A stretch of DNA of 64,000 nt from Candidatus Methanoperedens sp. (GCA_012026795.1 VEPM01000018.1:23216-87215), one strand, 5' to 3'. Shown: positions 36,981 to 45,760, numbered from the stretch's first letter. Notes: generated by a model from the letters alone, not told the origin. Program-made: numbers and translations.

Positions 36981-37673
36981 CTATTTAGCACCTTTATCGG
37001 TCAGCATGAATTCACAGGAAACCCCCTCGCTTTTTGATCTGTGCTTTCGTAAAGTTGCTCTTCGTTTTGAAGGCCCGATCTTATCTAATAAAATAATAGT
37101 TTTTGAGAGATGTTCAAATGCATTTCCCCCCACAGGGCATAGTTCTCCTGTTGTCACATCTTTATAGACCTGGTTTGTGATCACGACTGCTACACCATAT
37201 TTTCTCGCGATTCCGTGAAGTATTCCTATCTGGTTCACAAGTTCACGCCTAATTGTCACGTTCTCTTCACCTGTGTCATCCTGAGTGAGTCCCAGCCTGT
37301 AAAAAAGCGCTGCAGAGTCAAGAATTATCAAACCGATCTTCTCATTCATGAGCTTTTCGATGTCGGTAATTGCAGAATACTGCTGCTCAAAGCTCACGGG
37401 TTCGTATATGATTATCTCTCCGGCGATTTTTTTTGCATCCTCGCCAGCTATCTGTTTGAACCGCTCGGCTGAGAAACCTTCGGTATCTATGAATATGACT
37501 TTTTTTCCGCTCCTGACACATTCTACTGCCAGCTGTATGCATATATTGGTTTTTCCCGTACCTGAGCCCCCATATATTTGTGTGACGATTCCGGTTTCAA
37601 AGCCGCCGCCCAGCATTTCATCAAGGGGTGCGCATCCGCTTGGGATCAGTTCAGGCTTTTTTATGGTTCTCAC
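36981..37673 (-). CDS. radB: DNA repair and recombination protein RadB
   Basis: Euryarchaeal RecA/RadA paralogue that assists homologous recombination. Walker A is GGSGTGKTN (residues 34-42) within a RecA core that begins without the N-terminal DNA-binding domain of RadA, and Walker B is LIILDSAALF. VVITNQVYKD is the L2-region strand. 230 aa is the usual RadB length. The ATG overlaps the stop of cooC by 4 bp, so it is the last gene of a three-gene minus-strand operon. Confidence 0.93.
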   Translation of the reverse strand: MRTIKKPELIPSGCAPLDEMLGGGFETGIVTQIYGGSGTGKTNICIQLAVECVRSGKKVIFIDTEGFSAERFKQIAGEDAKKIAGEIIIYEPVSFEQQYSAITDIEKLMNEKIGLIILDSAALFYRLGLTQDDTGEENVTIRRELVNQIGILHGIARKYGVAVVITNQVYKDVTTGELCPVGGNAFEHLSKTIILLDKIGPSKRRATLRKHRSKSEGVSCEFMLTDKGAK

Positions 37674-38428
37674 TCCATTTTATCAGATAATTTTTCAAAG
37701 ATCCTTGTTATCGAAGAAATTGCTGCGCCACCTATTTCGATCGGCGAAATGCTATCAAGGTCGGCCCTGACAAGATCATTATCAAAGGGGATCGAACCAA
37801 TAACAGGTAAATCGTATATTTTTAATTTTTTTTCGATATCCGGCACTTCATCACCCGCTTTATTTATGACAATGCCGAATTTGTCTATCCCGATCTGGCG
37901 ACCGAGTTCCGCAATCCTGCCTGCTGTTTCAATTGACCTTGCGCCCGGTTCTACTACAATTACCATATAGTCTATTCCTTTTGTAGTGCCGCGCCCCAGG
38001 TGCTCTACACCTGCTTCCATATCAAGTATCACGACACTGTTCAATTTAAGGATCACATGGCGCATAAGGGCTTTAAGGAATGAGCTTGCAGGACACATGC
38101 ATCCACTACCCCCTCTTTCAACAGTACCCATTACCAGCAGTTTCACATTATCAGGCCCTGTTACCCCGAATTTATCAACAATATCATCCACTTTCGGGTT
38201 CAGCTTAAAAACACCTGCAGGGCCGCCGGCTCTTTCATCGATCAATTCTTTATATTGTGTAAGAGGTCCTGGCGGATTTTTTATTCCAAGCGCAGAGGCA
38301 AGGTTCATGCTGGGATCAGCGTCAATTGCAAGAACATCGTATCCTTTTCTTGCAAAAAGCCGCGCCAGTGTCCCTGCGAGTGTTGTTTTCCCTACGCCGC
38401 CTTTACCTGATATTGCTATTTTGGTCAT
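37670..38428 (-). CDS. cooC: CooC-type ATPase, CO dehydrogenase nickel maturation factor
   Basis: A MinD/SIMIBI ATPase. The deviant Walker A KGGVGKTTLAG with its signature lysine begins at residue 9, DADPSMNLA is the switch Asp, and GSGCMCPAS is the Cys-x-Cys metal-binding motif that distinguishes CooC. VILDMEAGVEHLGRG supplies Walker B. It inserts nickel into the C-cluster of CO dehydrogenase/acetyl-CoA synthase, consistent with an acetyl-CoA-pathway anaerobe. 252 aa is typical. Flanked tightly by radB and a phosphoesterase. Confidence 0.9.
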   Translation of the reverse strand: MTKIAISGKGGVGKTTLAGTLARLFARKGYDVLAIDADPSMNLASALGIKNPPGPLTQYKELIDERAGGPAGVFKLNPKVDDIVDKFGVTGPDNVKLLVMGTVERGGSGCMCPASSFLKALMRHVILKLNSVVILDMEAGVEHLGRGTTKGIDYMVIVVEPGARSIETAGRIAELGRQIGIDKFGIVINKAGDEVPDIEKKLKIYDLPVIGSIPFDNDLVRADLDSISPIEIGGAAISSITRIFEKLSDKME

Positions 38429-39060
38429 TATGCATCAATAAATCCTATATCGATTTTTTCACCTATCGTAATCACAGCCCCCTGTCCCTTTGATGCCATC
38501 CCCGGATTTACGACCTGGGTACCATTAGCATTTACAATTCCCCGCGCTTCATGGATATGTCCGCAAACGATCAGGTCAAATATTCCCAGGTATCTTGCAA
38601 GTGAAGCACTTCCGACGTTCCCATGAGGTAATTTGTCCGTAGTATTTTTCGGGGGGGCATGGGATAATAAAACCAGTCTTCCTTTTGATCTGCCCAATAA
38701 TGTTCCTACATATTCACCGATCTTTTTTTCTGATAATTCAAATGGTGTGTTAAAAGGAGTCGGGTTTGAGCCGCCAATCCCGATAAATGTCAAATCCCCA
38801 ATTGTATGAGATGAATTATGCAGATTAATGGTATTTTTCTCCTTATCAAGGACCTTCAGTATTGAGGGCTTATCACAATTTCCGGGTACTGCAAGAACAG
38901 GAACCTTGAACATTCCCAGTACCTCAAGCGCCTTTTCATCAGGTCCGAAATCGGTTATATCGCCTGCTATCAGGACAGCATCAATATCCCCTGCCTTCTC
39001 AAGAATAGATGCTACGTGCGAATAATCGCCGTGAAGGTCTGATAAAGCGAGCAGTTTCAT
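38428..39060 (-). CDS. Metallophosphoesterase (YfcE/COG2129-like)
   Basis: Calcineurin-like phosphoesterase with all five metal motifs in order: SDLHGD (residue 7), GDITD (about 33), GNCDK (about 60), SHAP and CGHIHE. YNP-type 3',5'- or 2',3'-cyclic or phosphodiester cleavage is likely, but the substrate is unknown. 210 aa. Directly upstream of cooC with a 1-base overlap, probably the first gene of the cooC-radB operon. An AT-rich TATA-like CATTATAAACATT lies about 27 bases before its ATG. Confidence 0.88.
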   Translation of the reverse strand: MKLLALSDLHGDYSHVASILEKAGDIDAVLIAGDITDFGPDEKALEVLGMFKVPVLAVPGNCDKPSILKVLDKEKNTINLHNSSHTIGDLTFIGIGGSNPTPFNTPFELSEKKIGEYVGTLLGRSKGRLVLLSHAPPKNTTDKLPHGNVGSASLARYLGIFDLIVCGHIHEARGIVNANGTQVVNPGMASKGQGAVITIGEKIDIGFIDA

Positions 39061-39144
39061 ATTGTGTCATATTTAGTTTAATGTTTATAATGGTAATGTC
39101 AGTATGTGGTTTAAAAAAAGTTGAATTAGCCAATCGTAATTAGC

Positions 39145-39756
39145 CTATTCTAAATTAGTATGATCCTTAATCATTAACCAGTGTTCACCCTCGCTGTCAT
39201 GCACGCATACATTGCCGCTGCTGCCAGGAATGAATCCATTGAATCTTTCAAGAAGAGCTATCGACTCCATTATCTCCTTAATATATCTTTGTTTAAGGAG
39301 CACTGCCAGCATCAGGCTCTCTTCATCATTGATATTGCCTCCAAGCCCGATGCATTCTGAAACCTCAAGTTTCCCGTCAAGCAGGAAAAATGGATACGTC
39401 CTGCATATATGCGGCCTGCATTCGTATATTTCACACAGGTCATTTTCCAGGAAAATGCAATCGCCATTTTTCCTAAGGACCCATTCAAAGGTATGGATAT
39501 TGCCTTTCGCATCCTTATCCACTGAAGGAGTGGGTATTACAAAATCATCACGGAAAAGCCCTGTTGTTTCACGAATACAATTTATTTCCGAAGGAAAAAC
39601 GGTCACGGTATTATCGCCAAATTCAGCCCTGCAGCACTGTGCGCATTTCCTGCACAGGAAACCTGTTGCTTTTATCTGCATAGCAAGCTCTTTTTCATCA
39701 ATTTCCAGGGCTTTATGGAACGAATTCCTGAGGCGTGCCAGTTCAGCTTTTATCAT
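39145..39756 (-). CDS. YkgJ-family cysteine cluster (zinc/Fe-S) protein
   Basis: CRKCAQCCRAEFGD (about residues 35-48) followed by CIFLENDLCEIYECRP and CRTYPFF is the classic YkgJ (COG0727, CxxCxxCC) pattern; eight cysteines should bind zinc or an Fe-S cluster. Members occur throughout methanogens; their function is unclear. 203 aa. It is four bases downstream of the HTH/membrane protein gene, so it probably belongs to the operon that runs down from 44 kb. Confidence 0.8.
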   Translation of the reverse strand: MIKAELARLRNSFHKALEIDEKELAMQIKATGFLCRKCAQCCRAEFGDNTVTVFPSEINCIRETTGLFRDDFVIPTPSVDKDAKGNIHTFEWVLRKNGDCIFLENDLCEIYECRPHICRTYPFFLLDGKLEVSECIGLGGNINDEESLMLAVLLKQRYIKEIMESIALLERFNGFIPGSSGNVCVHDSEGEHWLMIKDHTNLE

Positions 39757-39759
39757 TCT

Positions 39760-40167
39760 CTAATAATATATAATAAAATAAATGATCAATATTATTAAAA
39801 TAGCCATAAAAACTAATAAAAACTTATCAATCAATTTTATTCTCTTCTGTTTAAGTTCCATATCATGTTCCTTGACCGAAACTATATATTCATGTATCGG
39901 TCTCCAGACGTTTTCAGGTCTATTTATTTCAAAATCCCTTATACGATCACTACCTCTGGAAGTAAGGACAGCATATTGCAGATATTTGATCGATCCTTCC
40001 TTGATCAATTTATAAAGTTGTCTATCCACAATAATATTTCTTATTTTCAATGCCTTTGTTATTTCCTTGTTTGTCTTGATATCGCAGGCTATCGCTTTTA
40101 AAATAGCATAATCCACTTCTTCCAGCCTGTCTTCTTTAGCCTGTCTTACACTGTTATCATCGAGCAT
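39760..40167 (-). CDS. Winged-helix protein with C-terminal membrane anchor
   Basis: A 135-residue protein. Residues about 17-75 form a winged helix (EEVDYAILKAIACDI; TNKEITKALKIRNIIVDRQLYKLIKEGSI; YAVLTSRGSDRI), and the end is a hydrophobic helix (LLVFMAILIILIIYFIIYY). The arrangement is of a membrane-tethered regulator, but no family name is certain. It starts five bases from the end of the secreted protein gene at 40172, inside a minus-strand operon that includes a large cytochrome. Confidence 0.6.
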   Translation of the reverse strand: MLDDNSVRQAKEDRLEEVDYAILKAIACDIKTNKEITKALKIRNIIVDRQLYKLIKEGSIKYLQYAVLTSRGSDRIRDFEINRPENVWRPIHEYIVSVKEHDMELKQKRIKLIDKFLLVFMAILIILIIYFIIYY

Positions 40168-40171
40168 GATA

Positions 40172-41491
40172 TCACTTATATCTCTTTTTTAGATATTTTC
40201 TCAAAATGTGGGTGCAAATAACAAGGATCGATAACCCAAGTATTATTGCAGCTTTCGGTTTATTTTCTTTTCTTGTCTCCTGTTCTGTAATAGCCTCAGG
40301 CGTGGTCACAGGTGTTCCCACGAAAAAGACCTTGCTGAGGTTTGATTGCGCGGTCGTTACCCTGTAAGCCCCAGCATCCTGCTTTTCAACCTCGAAAATT
40401 ATTTCTTTAATTTCCGAATTTTTCAAATGTACCTGTCTTTCTTCCTCAAGGACATCATTAATGTATAATCCTATCTGTTGAGAGCCTTCTCCACCCTTGT
40501 TTTCCACTGTGATAGAGATATTGACCTTCACTGAAGGATCGACCTTTATCTTATCGGTCGTGATCTCCCTGTAAACGAAATTTGTCGGGGTCTCAACTTT
40601 TTGTAATGAACTGACTTCAAAAAATGCTATCGTTTTCAACGCGATAGTATTTTTCCCGGATGGGATTATTTCAACAGTGTGATGTCCTATGTGTTCAGTG
40701 GATAACGTGAAATTGACCTGGGCCGTCCCGCTTTCATTAACTTCCACCTTTGCGCTGTCTATCAGTTCATTATCTAATATCAGGTCAAGTGATGTTGAAC
40801 CTTTTTCATAAAAAATGTTTGATACGTTAACACTTACATGCATCGGTTCACCCGGAGCAATAATTATTTTATCCAGCTTCATATTCTCGACCCTGAATCT
40901 GTCCATAGGATATTTGTTTGCATATTTATCAATATAGAATTCTTTCTCAATCGCCTTGTAATGTTTTTGTTTTTCAGTGCCGTTCATGAGCAGGATCTCC
41001 CCTCTTTCCAGATAGGGGATATCAGGCAGGGTACTATCGTTAAGCATGGAGACCGTGATATTATTCTGATATTCTTCCATTATATCATCGTCCAGAAGGT
41101 CAAATATATAGATATACGCCTTATAAACACCGTCGTCCCATTTCTCCGGGACTATCATGGAATATGTAATTAAATCATTTTCCCTGTAATCTTCATATCT
41201 GTTGCTGAATGACTTTATATCCACTTTATTATTATTCGAATCCCGGATAATAAAAACATAATCTACTCCAACGTAACGTTTATGATTGATTTCCGATGCT
41301 TCCACGTAAATCTTCAAATTGCTTCCCGGAGGGAACTTATCATTCCAGTGGAGTTCGTAATCCTGCAATCCTTTTACATTGGATACTATCTGGGCATATC
41401 CGTCCAGCGCAGATGCCGGGAAGGCCAGCTGCAACAATATAAAAATCATTACCACATTCTTGAGATACGGATTAAATACGTTTTTCATCAT
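40172..41491 (-). CDS. Secreted, membrane-anchored protein with CARDB-like domains
   Basis: A signal peptide (VVMIFILLQLAFPASAL, about residues 12-29) precedes an N-terminal beta domain. Two CARDB-like modules are visible (PMHVSVNVSNIFYEKG through AFFEVSSL; VNISITVENKGGEGS through VFFVGTP). A Thr/Lys linker and final helix (AAIILGLSILVICTHIL) plus Lys-rich tail anchor it in the membrane. Unlike the four EW-type paralogues it lacks their N-terminal domain. It faces the outside and could support the neighbouring cytochrome. Confidence 0.6.
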   Translation of the reverse strand: MMKNVFNPYLKNVVMIFILLQLAFPASALDGYAQIVSNVKGLQDYELHWNDKFPPGSNLKIYVEASEINHKRYVGVDYVFIIRDSNNNKVDIKSFSNRYEDYRENDLITYSMIVPEKWDDGVYKAYIYIFDLLDDDIMEEYQNNITVSMLNDSTLPDIPYLERGEILLMNGTEKQKHYKAIEKEFYIDKYANKYPMDRFRVENMKLDKIIIAPGEPMHVSVNVSNIFYEKGSTSLDLILDNELIDSAKVEVNESGTAQVNFTLSTEHIGHHTVEIIPSGKNTIALKTIAFFEVSSLQKVETPTNFVYREITTDKIKVDPSVKVNISITVENKGGEGSQQIGLYINDVLEEERQVHLKNSEIKEIIFEVEKQDAGAYRVTTAQSNLSKVFFVGTPVTTPEAITEQETRKENKPKAAIILGLSILVICTHILRKYLKKRYK

Positions 41492-41527
41492 AATATCTTT
41501 AACACCAAAAGCAATTTTTAGTTATTT

Positions 41528-42502
41528 TTACTTCTTTTTTTCTTTATTTATTTTCTGTTCAAGCCGGCTTGCTACTGACCTCAATAAGTCCGTGAAGAAG
41601 CCATTTTTCTGCATGGAAAAAAAATCCTGTGTCTGGTTTTGTTTTTTTATCGTGATAAAAGGCAGGCCCCCGGTAGAAATATAATTTGCCCAGAGATAAT
41701 AAACAATAGTATATGACCCTACGAAAAAATATAGTGTTGCGATCAATAGGTTATAATTCAGGGTCTTGTTTAAAACCATTACAATGACCGGGACAAGCAG
41801 CACCGGTAAAAAAACAAAACTCCATGCGTTTTTTTCATTCCAGAGTTTATATTCATTGGTAATGAAACACCACCATATGAAAAATATGGAAAGCACTGCA
41901 TACTGTGTTACCCAGCCAATATTGAAATTCACAAGTAACATGAAAACTGCCATGGTCAAGGTTATAAAGAATATGGATTTCACAGTGAATTTAATGGAGG
42001 TGCCCAGGGCAATGGGTTCCTGCATAATATTGTCGGTATTTATCTCCTTTTCATAGCTTTCTTTTGAAAGGTTCTGGATTTTTAAATCGATTTTCTCAAC
42101 TTTCTCCAGGAGAAGGTTCGTATCTATATGCGCCTTTGCAATATTCTCAATCAATGGATGCATCCTTTTATAGATACCTTCCTGAAATGCACTATCAATC
42201 AGTATATCAGTAACGATCCTTGATTTAAATTCATCAATGATATAAAAAACCACGAACATGCACACAAGAACAATAACAATGAGATCTATAATAGCATAAT
42301 TATAGTTATCAGTAAGAATAATATCGTTGTATAAAGAAAAAATTGAAAATATTAAGATAACTATGGAAATAATTAATGCACTCATCAAACCGATTTTTTT
42401 AAAGAAAGAATATTGATGGAACGGTTTGATAAAGATATCCTCATCTATATCGATCAAAGGATTTCTCTTTAATTTAAGGGTATTGCTGTCTTCCGTCGAC
42501 AT
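41528..42502 (-). CDS. Multi-span membrane protein of unknown function
   Basis: 324 residues. Two spans lie at about 38-60 and 68-90 (IGLMSALIISIVILIF; YAIIDLIVIVLVCMFVVF), then a soluble helical region of about 90 residues (HPLIENIAKAHIDTNLLLE; coiled-coil-like EKVEKIDLKIQNL), then four spans from about 172 to 278. The ends are basic. No family is recognised. Its start overlaps the end of the 12-site cytochrome gene by 29 bp, so it is probably co-produced and may hold the cytochrome to the membrane. Confidence 0.55.
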   Translation of the reverse strand: MSTEDSNTLKLKRNPLIDIDEDIFIKPFHQYSFFKKIGLMSALIISIVILIFSIFSLYNDIILTDNYNYAIIDLIVIVLVCMFVVFYIIDEFKSRIVTDILIDSAFQEGIYKRMHPLIENIAKAHIDTNLLLEKVEKIDLKIQNLSKESYEKEINTDNIMQEPIALGTSIKFTVKSIFFITLTMAVFMLLVNFNIGWVTQYAVLSIFFIWWCFITNEYKLWNEKNAWSFVFLPVLLVPVIVMVLNKTLNYNLLIATLYFFVGSYTIVYYLWANYISTGGLPFITIKKQNQTQDFFSMQKNGFFTDLLRSVASRLEQKINKEKKK

Positions 42503-44087
42503 ATACTTTTATCAGTGGCTCCGTGTATAGTTTAAAGTGTATTTTATTCTCCGGTGTTGGGAGGTCTGCGTTCTTGCATGCTATGCAGATATAGGATCTC
42601 ACAAAAGCAGGCTGCTGGTTTATCGAATTCTGGACGTTGTGCATTTTTTCATTGTCCCATGGCGGTTTTCTCATTCCTCCGTTTATATAAACCGAAAATG
42701 CATCCGGTTTGGAGTGGCAGTCCAGACAGGCAATTTTCATTGCAGCATGGACGGTTGAATTGAAAGGGAATGCCGGATACGGGGAATTCTCGTATTGATC
42801 TTCAGTTACAGGCCTGTGGCAGGCTTTGCAGTAGGAATTGATATTATCCCGGTAATCGGAACTGCCAGGATCATGTTTTCTCTTCCATTGTTCAAATGAA
42901 TGACCCCCATTTAATACAGCCTGCCTGATATCCTGGTGGCAGGCGACGCAATTCACATTTTCAATATTTGATATATTATGCACTTTTCCATCCAGGTTTT
43001 TTATTACATTTATTTCCTTCATGGGGCCATATGTCATATTTTGTATGATCCAGTTTCCATTTACAGTCACAATATCCCATTCTACGAATTCTGGCCTTGA
43101 AAATGTAATATTATTCTTGAAACTTGAATGACAGGATGCACATGCTTCATTTTTATCTATTGAGACCATATTGTTATTTGCGCCGCTGACCAGAGGTATG
43201 TGCGGTTCCGGCCCGTTCATTATATTGTCTGAGAAAACAGGGGCTATGGGGGCGATAAAACTTACGCCGTTCCTGTCCGTAACTTCAGCCGGTGGATTTC
43301 CATGACAGCTAAGGCATGGCGGTACGCTTGCTGCATGGAATATCGTATGGCGTTGATGGCATGAAAAGCAGTTGAAATTTGTGTGATGTTTTGATATATT
43401 CAGCTCTGACCTGATATTTGGGTGGCATTTTTCACATTTGAACTTTAACTGTGATTTTTCCGAAAAGTAATGTTTGCCTACTGACTCATTCGCAAATATC
43501 AACGCGGGAGTCCCCGGTTCAGCGCTTTTTGAAAATCTCGAAACATCCCATGAGCTTGATGTAAGCCTGTCTGCATTGAATTTATAAGTGTCATAGAAAA
43601 GCCAGGAAATTGAAAGCGATTTTCTTGTATGGCAGGCCATACATGCTTCATTCTCGCCTTTCATCATATAAGATGATTTAGCAGATTCAATAAAAGGTAT
43701 ATGTACTTCATTACTTGAAATATTTTCCCCGAATACATCTGCGATAGGCGCGATACGGATGTTCCCGTTGGAGTCATTTACCTGCCTTCCGTTCGCATGG
43801 CAGTCAAGACATCTGGGGGCTTCGATGCTTACATGTGAATCATTTGATCCGGATTTCACATGACAATTTGAGCATTTGAACGTTTGGTGTATCGAGGAGG
43901 ATTTCAATTCATACTGGACATCAGAATGGCATTTCTGGCATGGTATGGAAAAATCATCTTCCGGGTCATCTGACTGGCCTGTGTCGTACATATCATGCTG
44001 CCCTGAAAATAAAGATAGAACCTGGGGTACCATCAGTATACCAACCGATAATATCGCTGTTAACAGGAATAAATGTCTCCGGGCCAT
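42474..44087 (-). CDS. Large secreted multiheme cytochrome c, 11 CxxCH plus one CxxCK
   Basis: A signal sequence (LFLLTAILSVGILMVPQVLSL) precedes mature LFSGQHDMYDTG. Eleven CxxCH motifs are seen (CQKCH, CSNCH, CLDCH, CMACH, CEKCH, CFSCH, CLSCH, CASCH, CVACH, CKACH, CLDCH), then CIACK at residues 501-505. Hemes 1-4 (residues 50-153) and 5-8 (218-320) are two copies of one module: each ends with a P-H-I/P-F spacer and NEACxxCH and contains a FIAPIA-like strand. The first module also matches the tetraheme cytochrome at 44906. Expected to carry electrons outside the membrane. Confidence 0.85.
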   Translation of the reverse strand: MARRHLFLLTAILSVGILMVPQVLSLFSGQHDMYDTGQSDDPEDDFSIPCQKCHSDVQYELKSSSIHQTFKCSNCHVKSGSNDSHVSIEAPRCLDCHANGRQVNDSNGNIRIAPIADVFGENISSNEVHIPFIESAKSSYMMKGENEACMACHTRKSLSISWLFYDTYKFNADRLTSSSWDVSRFSKSAEPGTPALIFANESVGKHYFSEKSQLKFKCEKCHPNIRSELNISKHHTNFNCFSCHQRHTIFHAASVPPCLSCHGNPPAEVTDRNGVSFIAPIAPVFSDNIMNGPEPHIPLVSGANNNMVSIDKNEACASCHSSFKNNITFSRPEFVEWDIVTVNGNWIIQNMTYGPMKEINVIKNLDGKVHNISNIENVNCVACHQDIRQAVLNGGHSFEQWKRKHDPGSSDYRDNINSYCKACHRPVTEDQYENSPYPAFPFNSTVHAAMKIACLDCHSKPDAFSVYINGGMRKPPWDNEKMHNVQNSINQQPAFVRSYICIACKNADLPTPENKIHFKLYTEPLIKVYVDGRQQYP

Positions 44088-44146
44088 AATAAATCCAAGA
44101 ATATTACGTTAAATTTGTTCGTATGAGTATGAAGTAATCATATTAT

Positions 44147-44872
44147 CTAATCCTGCCATGGTTTTGTCCTGACCGTAAATATTATATATAATATCAATGA
44201 AGCCGCAGCAATGATATATCCGTAAAACTTAACTATTTCAAAAAATAAGAAATAATTACCATATTCCTGTTTGAAAACACCATACTCCTCGCTATTCTCA
44301 TCGAGTATAAAAAATTTTCCAATGTCTTCAATGACGAGGGGCCTGCCGTGTATCAGAATAGCTTTTCCAATAATATCTTCTTCTTTGAGCACCCACCAGT
44401 CCATCTGGCCTATGGCATCACCTGCCGTACGAATATTATCACTGTCTGATTTTAAGACAATTCTATGAAGAATCGGTTTTGAGGTATCGGGTGTTTTGAA
44501 CATGATAATATCTCCCTCATCATATGTTCGCTGAATATTTTGAATTAAAACCAGGTCATTTTTTTCAAAGGATGGGCGCATACTATCCGATATTATTGCA
44601 GTGAAAAACAAACTATTGGTTATGATAAAGAAAATGATAAGAAGAACGCCCATTAATGTTAAACTTTCTGAAAATATTATCATTTGGAGATCAGCTGGCT
44701 TTTTATATACGTATCTAATATAATTATTTATTTTTGAATTTCGTTCATTTTCATAATATTTGTTCATCATAGATTCAAAAGGATTATAATCGTATAATAT
44801 TCTTTTATATAGTAACAATAAAACAATAGTTGTCAAAAGAACAAACGCTATATAATATGTTGTTAAATACAT
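44147..44872 (-). CDS. Signal peptidase I, S26B archaeal type
   Basis: Membrane serine protease that removes signal peptides. Three hydrophobic segments are visible: residues 4-22, 72-96 and about 212-233. SDSMRPSFEKNDLVLI carries the catalytic Ser, and ILHRIV the catalytic His that replaces the bacterial Lys, followed by RTAGDA, the box E region with the last conserved Asp. 241 aa. Position between two cytochrome genes suggests it serves export of the cytochromes and surface proteins, but a general Sec role is equally possible. Confidence 0.85.
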   Translation of the reverse strand: MYLTTYYIAFVLLTTIVLLLLYKRILYDYNPFESMMNKYYENERNSKINNYIRYVYKKPADLQMIIFSESLTLMGVLLIIFFIITNSLFFTAIISDSMRPSFEKNDLVLIQNIQRTYDEGDIIMFKTPDTSKPILHRIVLKSDSDNIRTAGDAIGQMDWWVLKEEDIIGKAILIHGRPLVIEDIGKFFILDENSEEYGVFKQEYGNYFLFFEIVKFYGYIIAAASLILYIIFTVRTKPWQD

Positions 44873-44905
44873 AAAAAAAAATTAAAAGGAATAAAATCCT
44901 TTTAA

Positions 44906-45616
44906 TCAGGGATTGTTCGGATCAAATCCTGGGGGTGGTGGAGAGATGGAAAGTATTGGTTTGGTACCATTATAGATCGCTCCCGTCTGGTTACCATACG
45001 TCTCTATCAGAGCTGTACCATTTGCTGAGAAATTACCAACTGTCCAGTCATGCAGGGTAACACCTGTCTGGTTCACATAAACATATTCATTGACGTTGAA
45101 TTTCATCATATATGCTTTTGTCCAGTTAATATTAACAGCAACATGGGTATGGCAGCCAATGCATGCTTCATTAGCACCCTTTAACATCGAATTCGCTTCC
45201 TTTGCAACTTCTCGTACGAATGGCTTGTGAACTTCTTCAGTACCATTTTGTATGGACCTTGCATCCGTTGTGAATGATCCGTCATGGCAATCCAGACATG
45301 CTGGCGCTGCAGCGGCGTGGAAATCGTTTTCAATAGCTCCACCCCAGGTCTTGCCTTTCCTTATAGGTGCTGCCATATGGCAACCTTTACAACTCTGTCC
45401 TCTATGCATCTGGTTTGGAAAACCAGGTTGATCAAGTTCAGCCTGTATATCTCCATGACATTTTTGACAGGGAATTGCTTTGTCATCCTCAGGTAAATCA
45501 GCTGCTCCGGTATCATACCAGTTGTGCTGGCCTGAGAACAACGCAAGTGACTGCGGAAGCGCAACCAATCCTATTGCCACTATTGCAATCCCAATCAGGT
45601 ATATTTTTTTATCCAT
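44906..45616 (-). CDS. Secreted tetraheme cytochrome c
   Basis: A signal sequence (IAIVAIGLVALPQSLA) leads to LFSGQHNWYDTG and four CxxCH motifs (CQKCH, CKGCH, CLDCH, CIGCH). The unit matches the N-terminal module of the 42474 cytochrome, including HKPF and NEACIGCH. The C-terminal about 60 residues are Asn/Thr-rich with several N-x-S/T sites, likely AglB targets. Size and tetraheme content match extracellular cytochrome-nanowire subunits known from other archaea; homology to those needs checking. A strong GGAGGA ribosome site lies before the ATG, and a palindromic operator candidate about 110 bases upstream. Confidence 0.85.
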   Translation of the reverse strand: MDKKIYLIGIAIVAIGLVALPQSLALFSGQHNWYDTGAADLPEDDKAIPCQKCHGDIQAELDQPGFPNQMHRGQSCKGCHMAAPIRKGKTWGGAIENDFHAAAAPACLDCHDGSFTTDARSIQNGTEEVHKPFVREVAKEANSMLKGANEACIGCHTHVAVNINWTKAYMMKFNVNEYVYVNQTGVTLHDWTVGNFSANGTALIETYGNQTGAIYNGTKPILSISPPPPGFDPNNP

Positions 45617-45725
45617 TTTTATGTCCTCCTACATTTATTCATCCTACCCAATTCTGCAAAAATTTGGTATTAATTTGGCAGGAATATGGATAGATTCTTC
45701 CCATGGATTATTAATATAGAATATA

Positions 45726-45744
45726 ATTCTCAGGTAGTGAGAAT
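45726..45744. promoter_or_regulatory. Inverted repeat ATTCTCA-N5-TGAGAAT, candidate operator
   Basis: Perfect 7-base arms around GGTAG, upstream of the tetraheme cytochrome gene (minus strand) and beside a TATA-like AT-rich stretch at about 45708-45727. The core TTCTCA-N5-TGAGAA recurs at 55360, next to the winged-helix regulator gene. Two identical arms with the same spacer beside two redox promoters suggest one regulator. Confidence 0.6.
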
Positions 45745-45760
45745 GTGTCTACCGATAATA

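Noticed and set aside
39121..39146. Short direct repeat AATTAGCC in the gap near 39125-39144
   Set aside because: Two copies of eight AT-rich bases with no further copies; likely chance.
44105..44135. Imperfect palindrome TTCGTATGAGTATGAA upstream of the 12-site cytochrome gene as another operator copy
   Set aside because: Only the outer bases pair and it does not contain TTCTCA or TGAGAA, so it is not counted as a third site.
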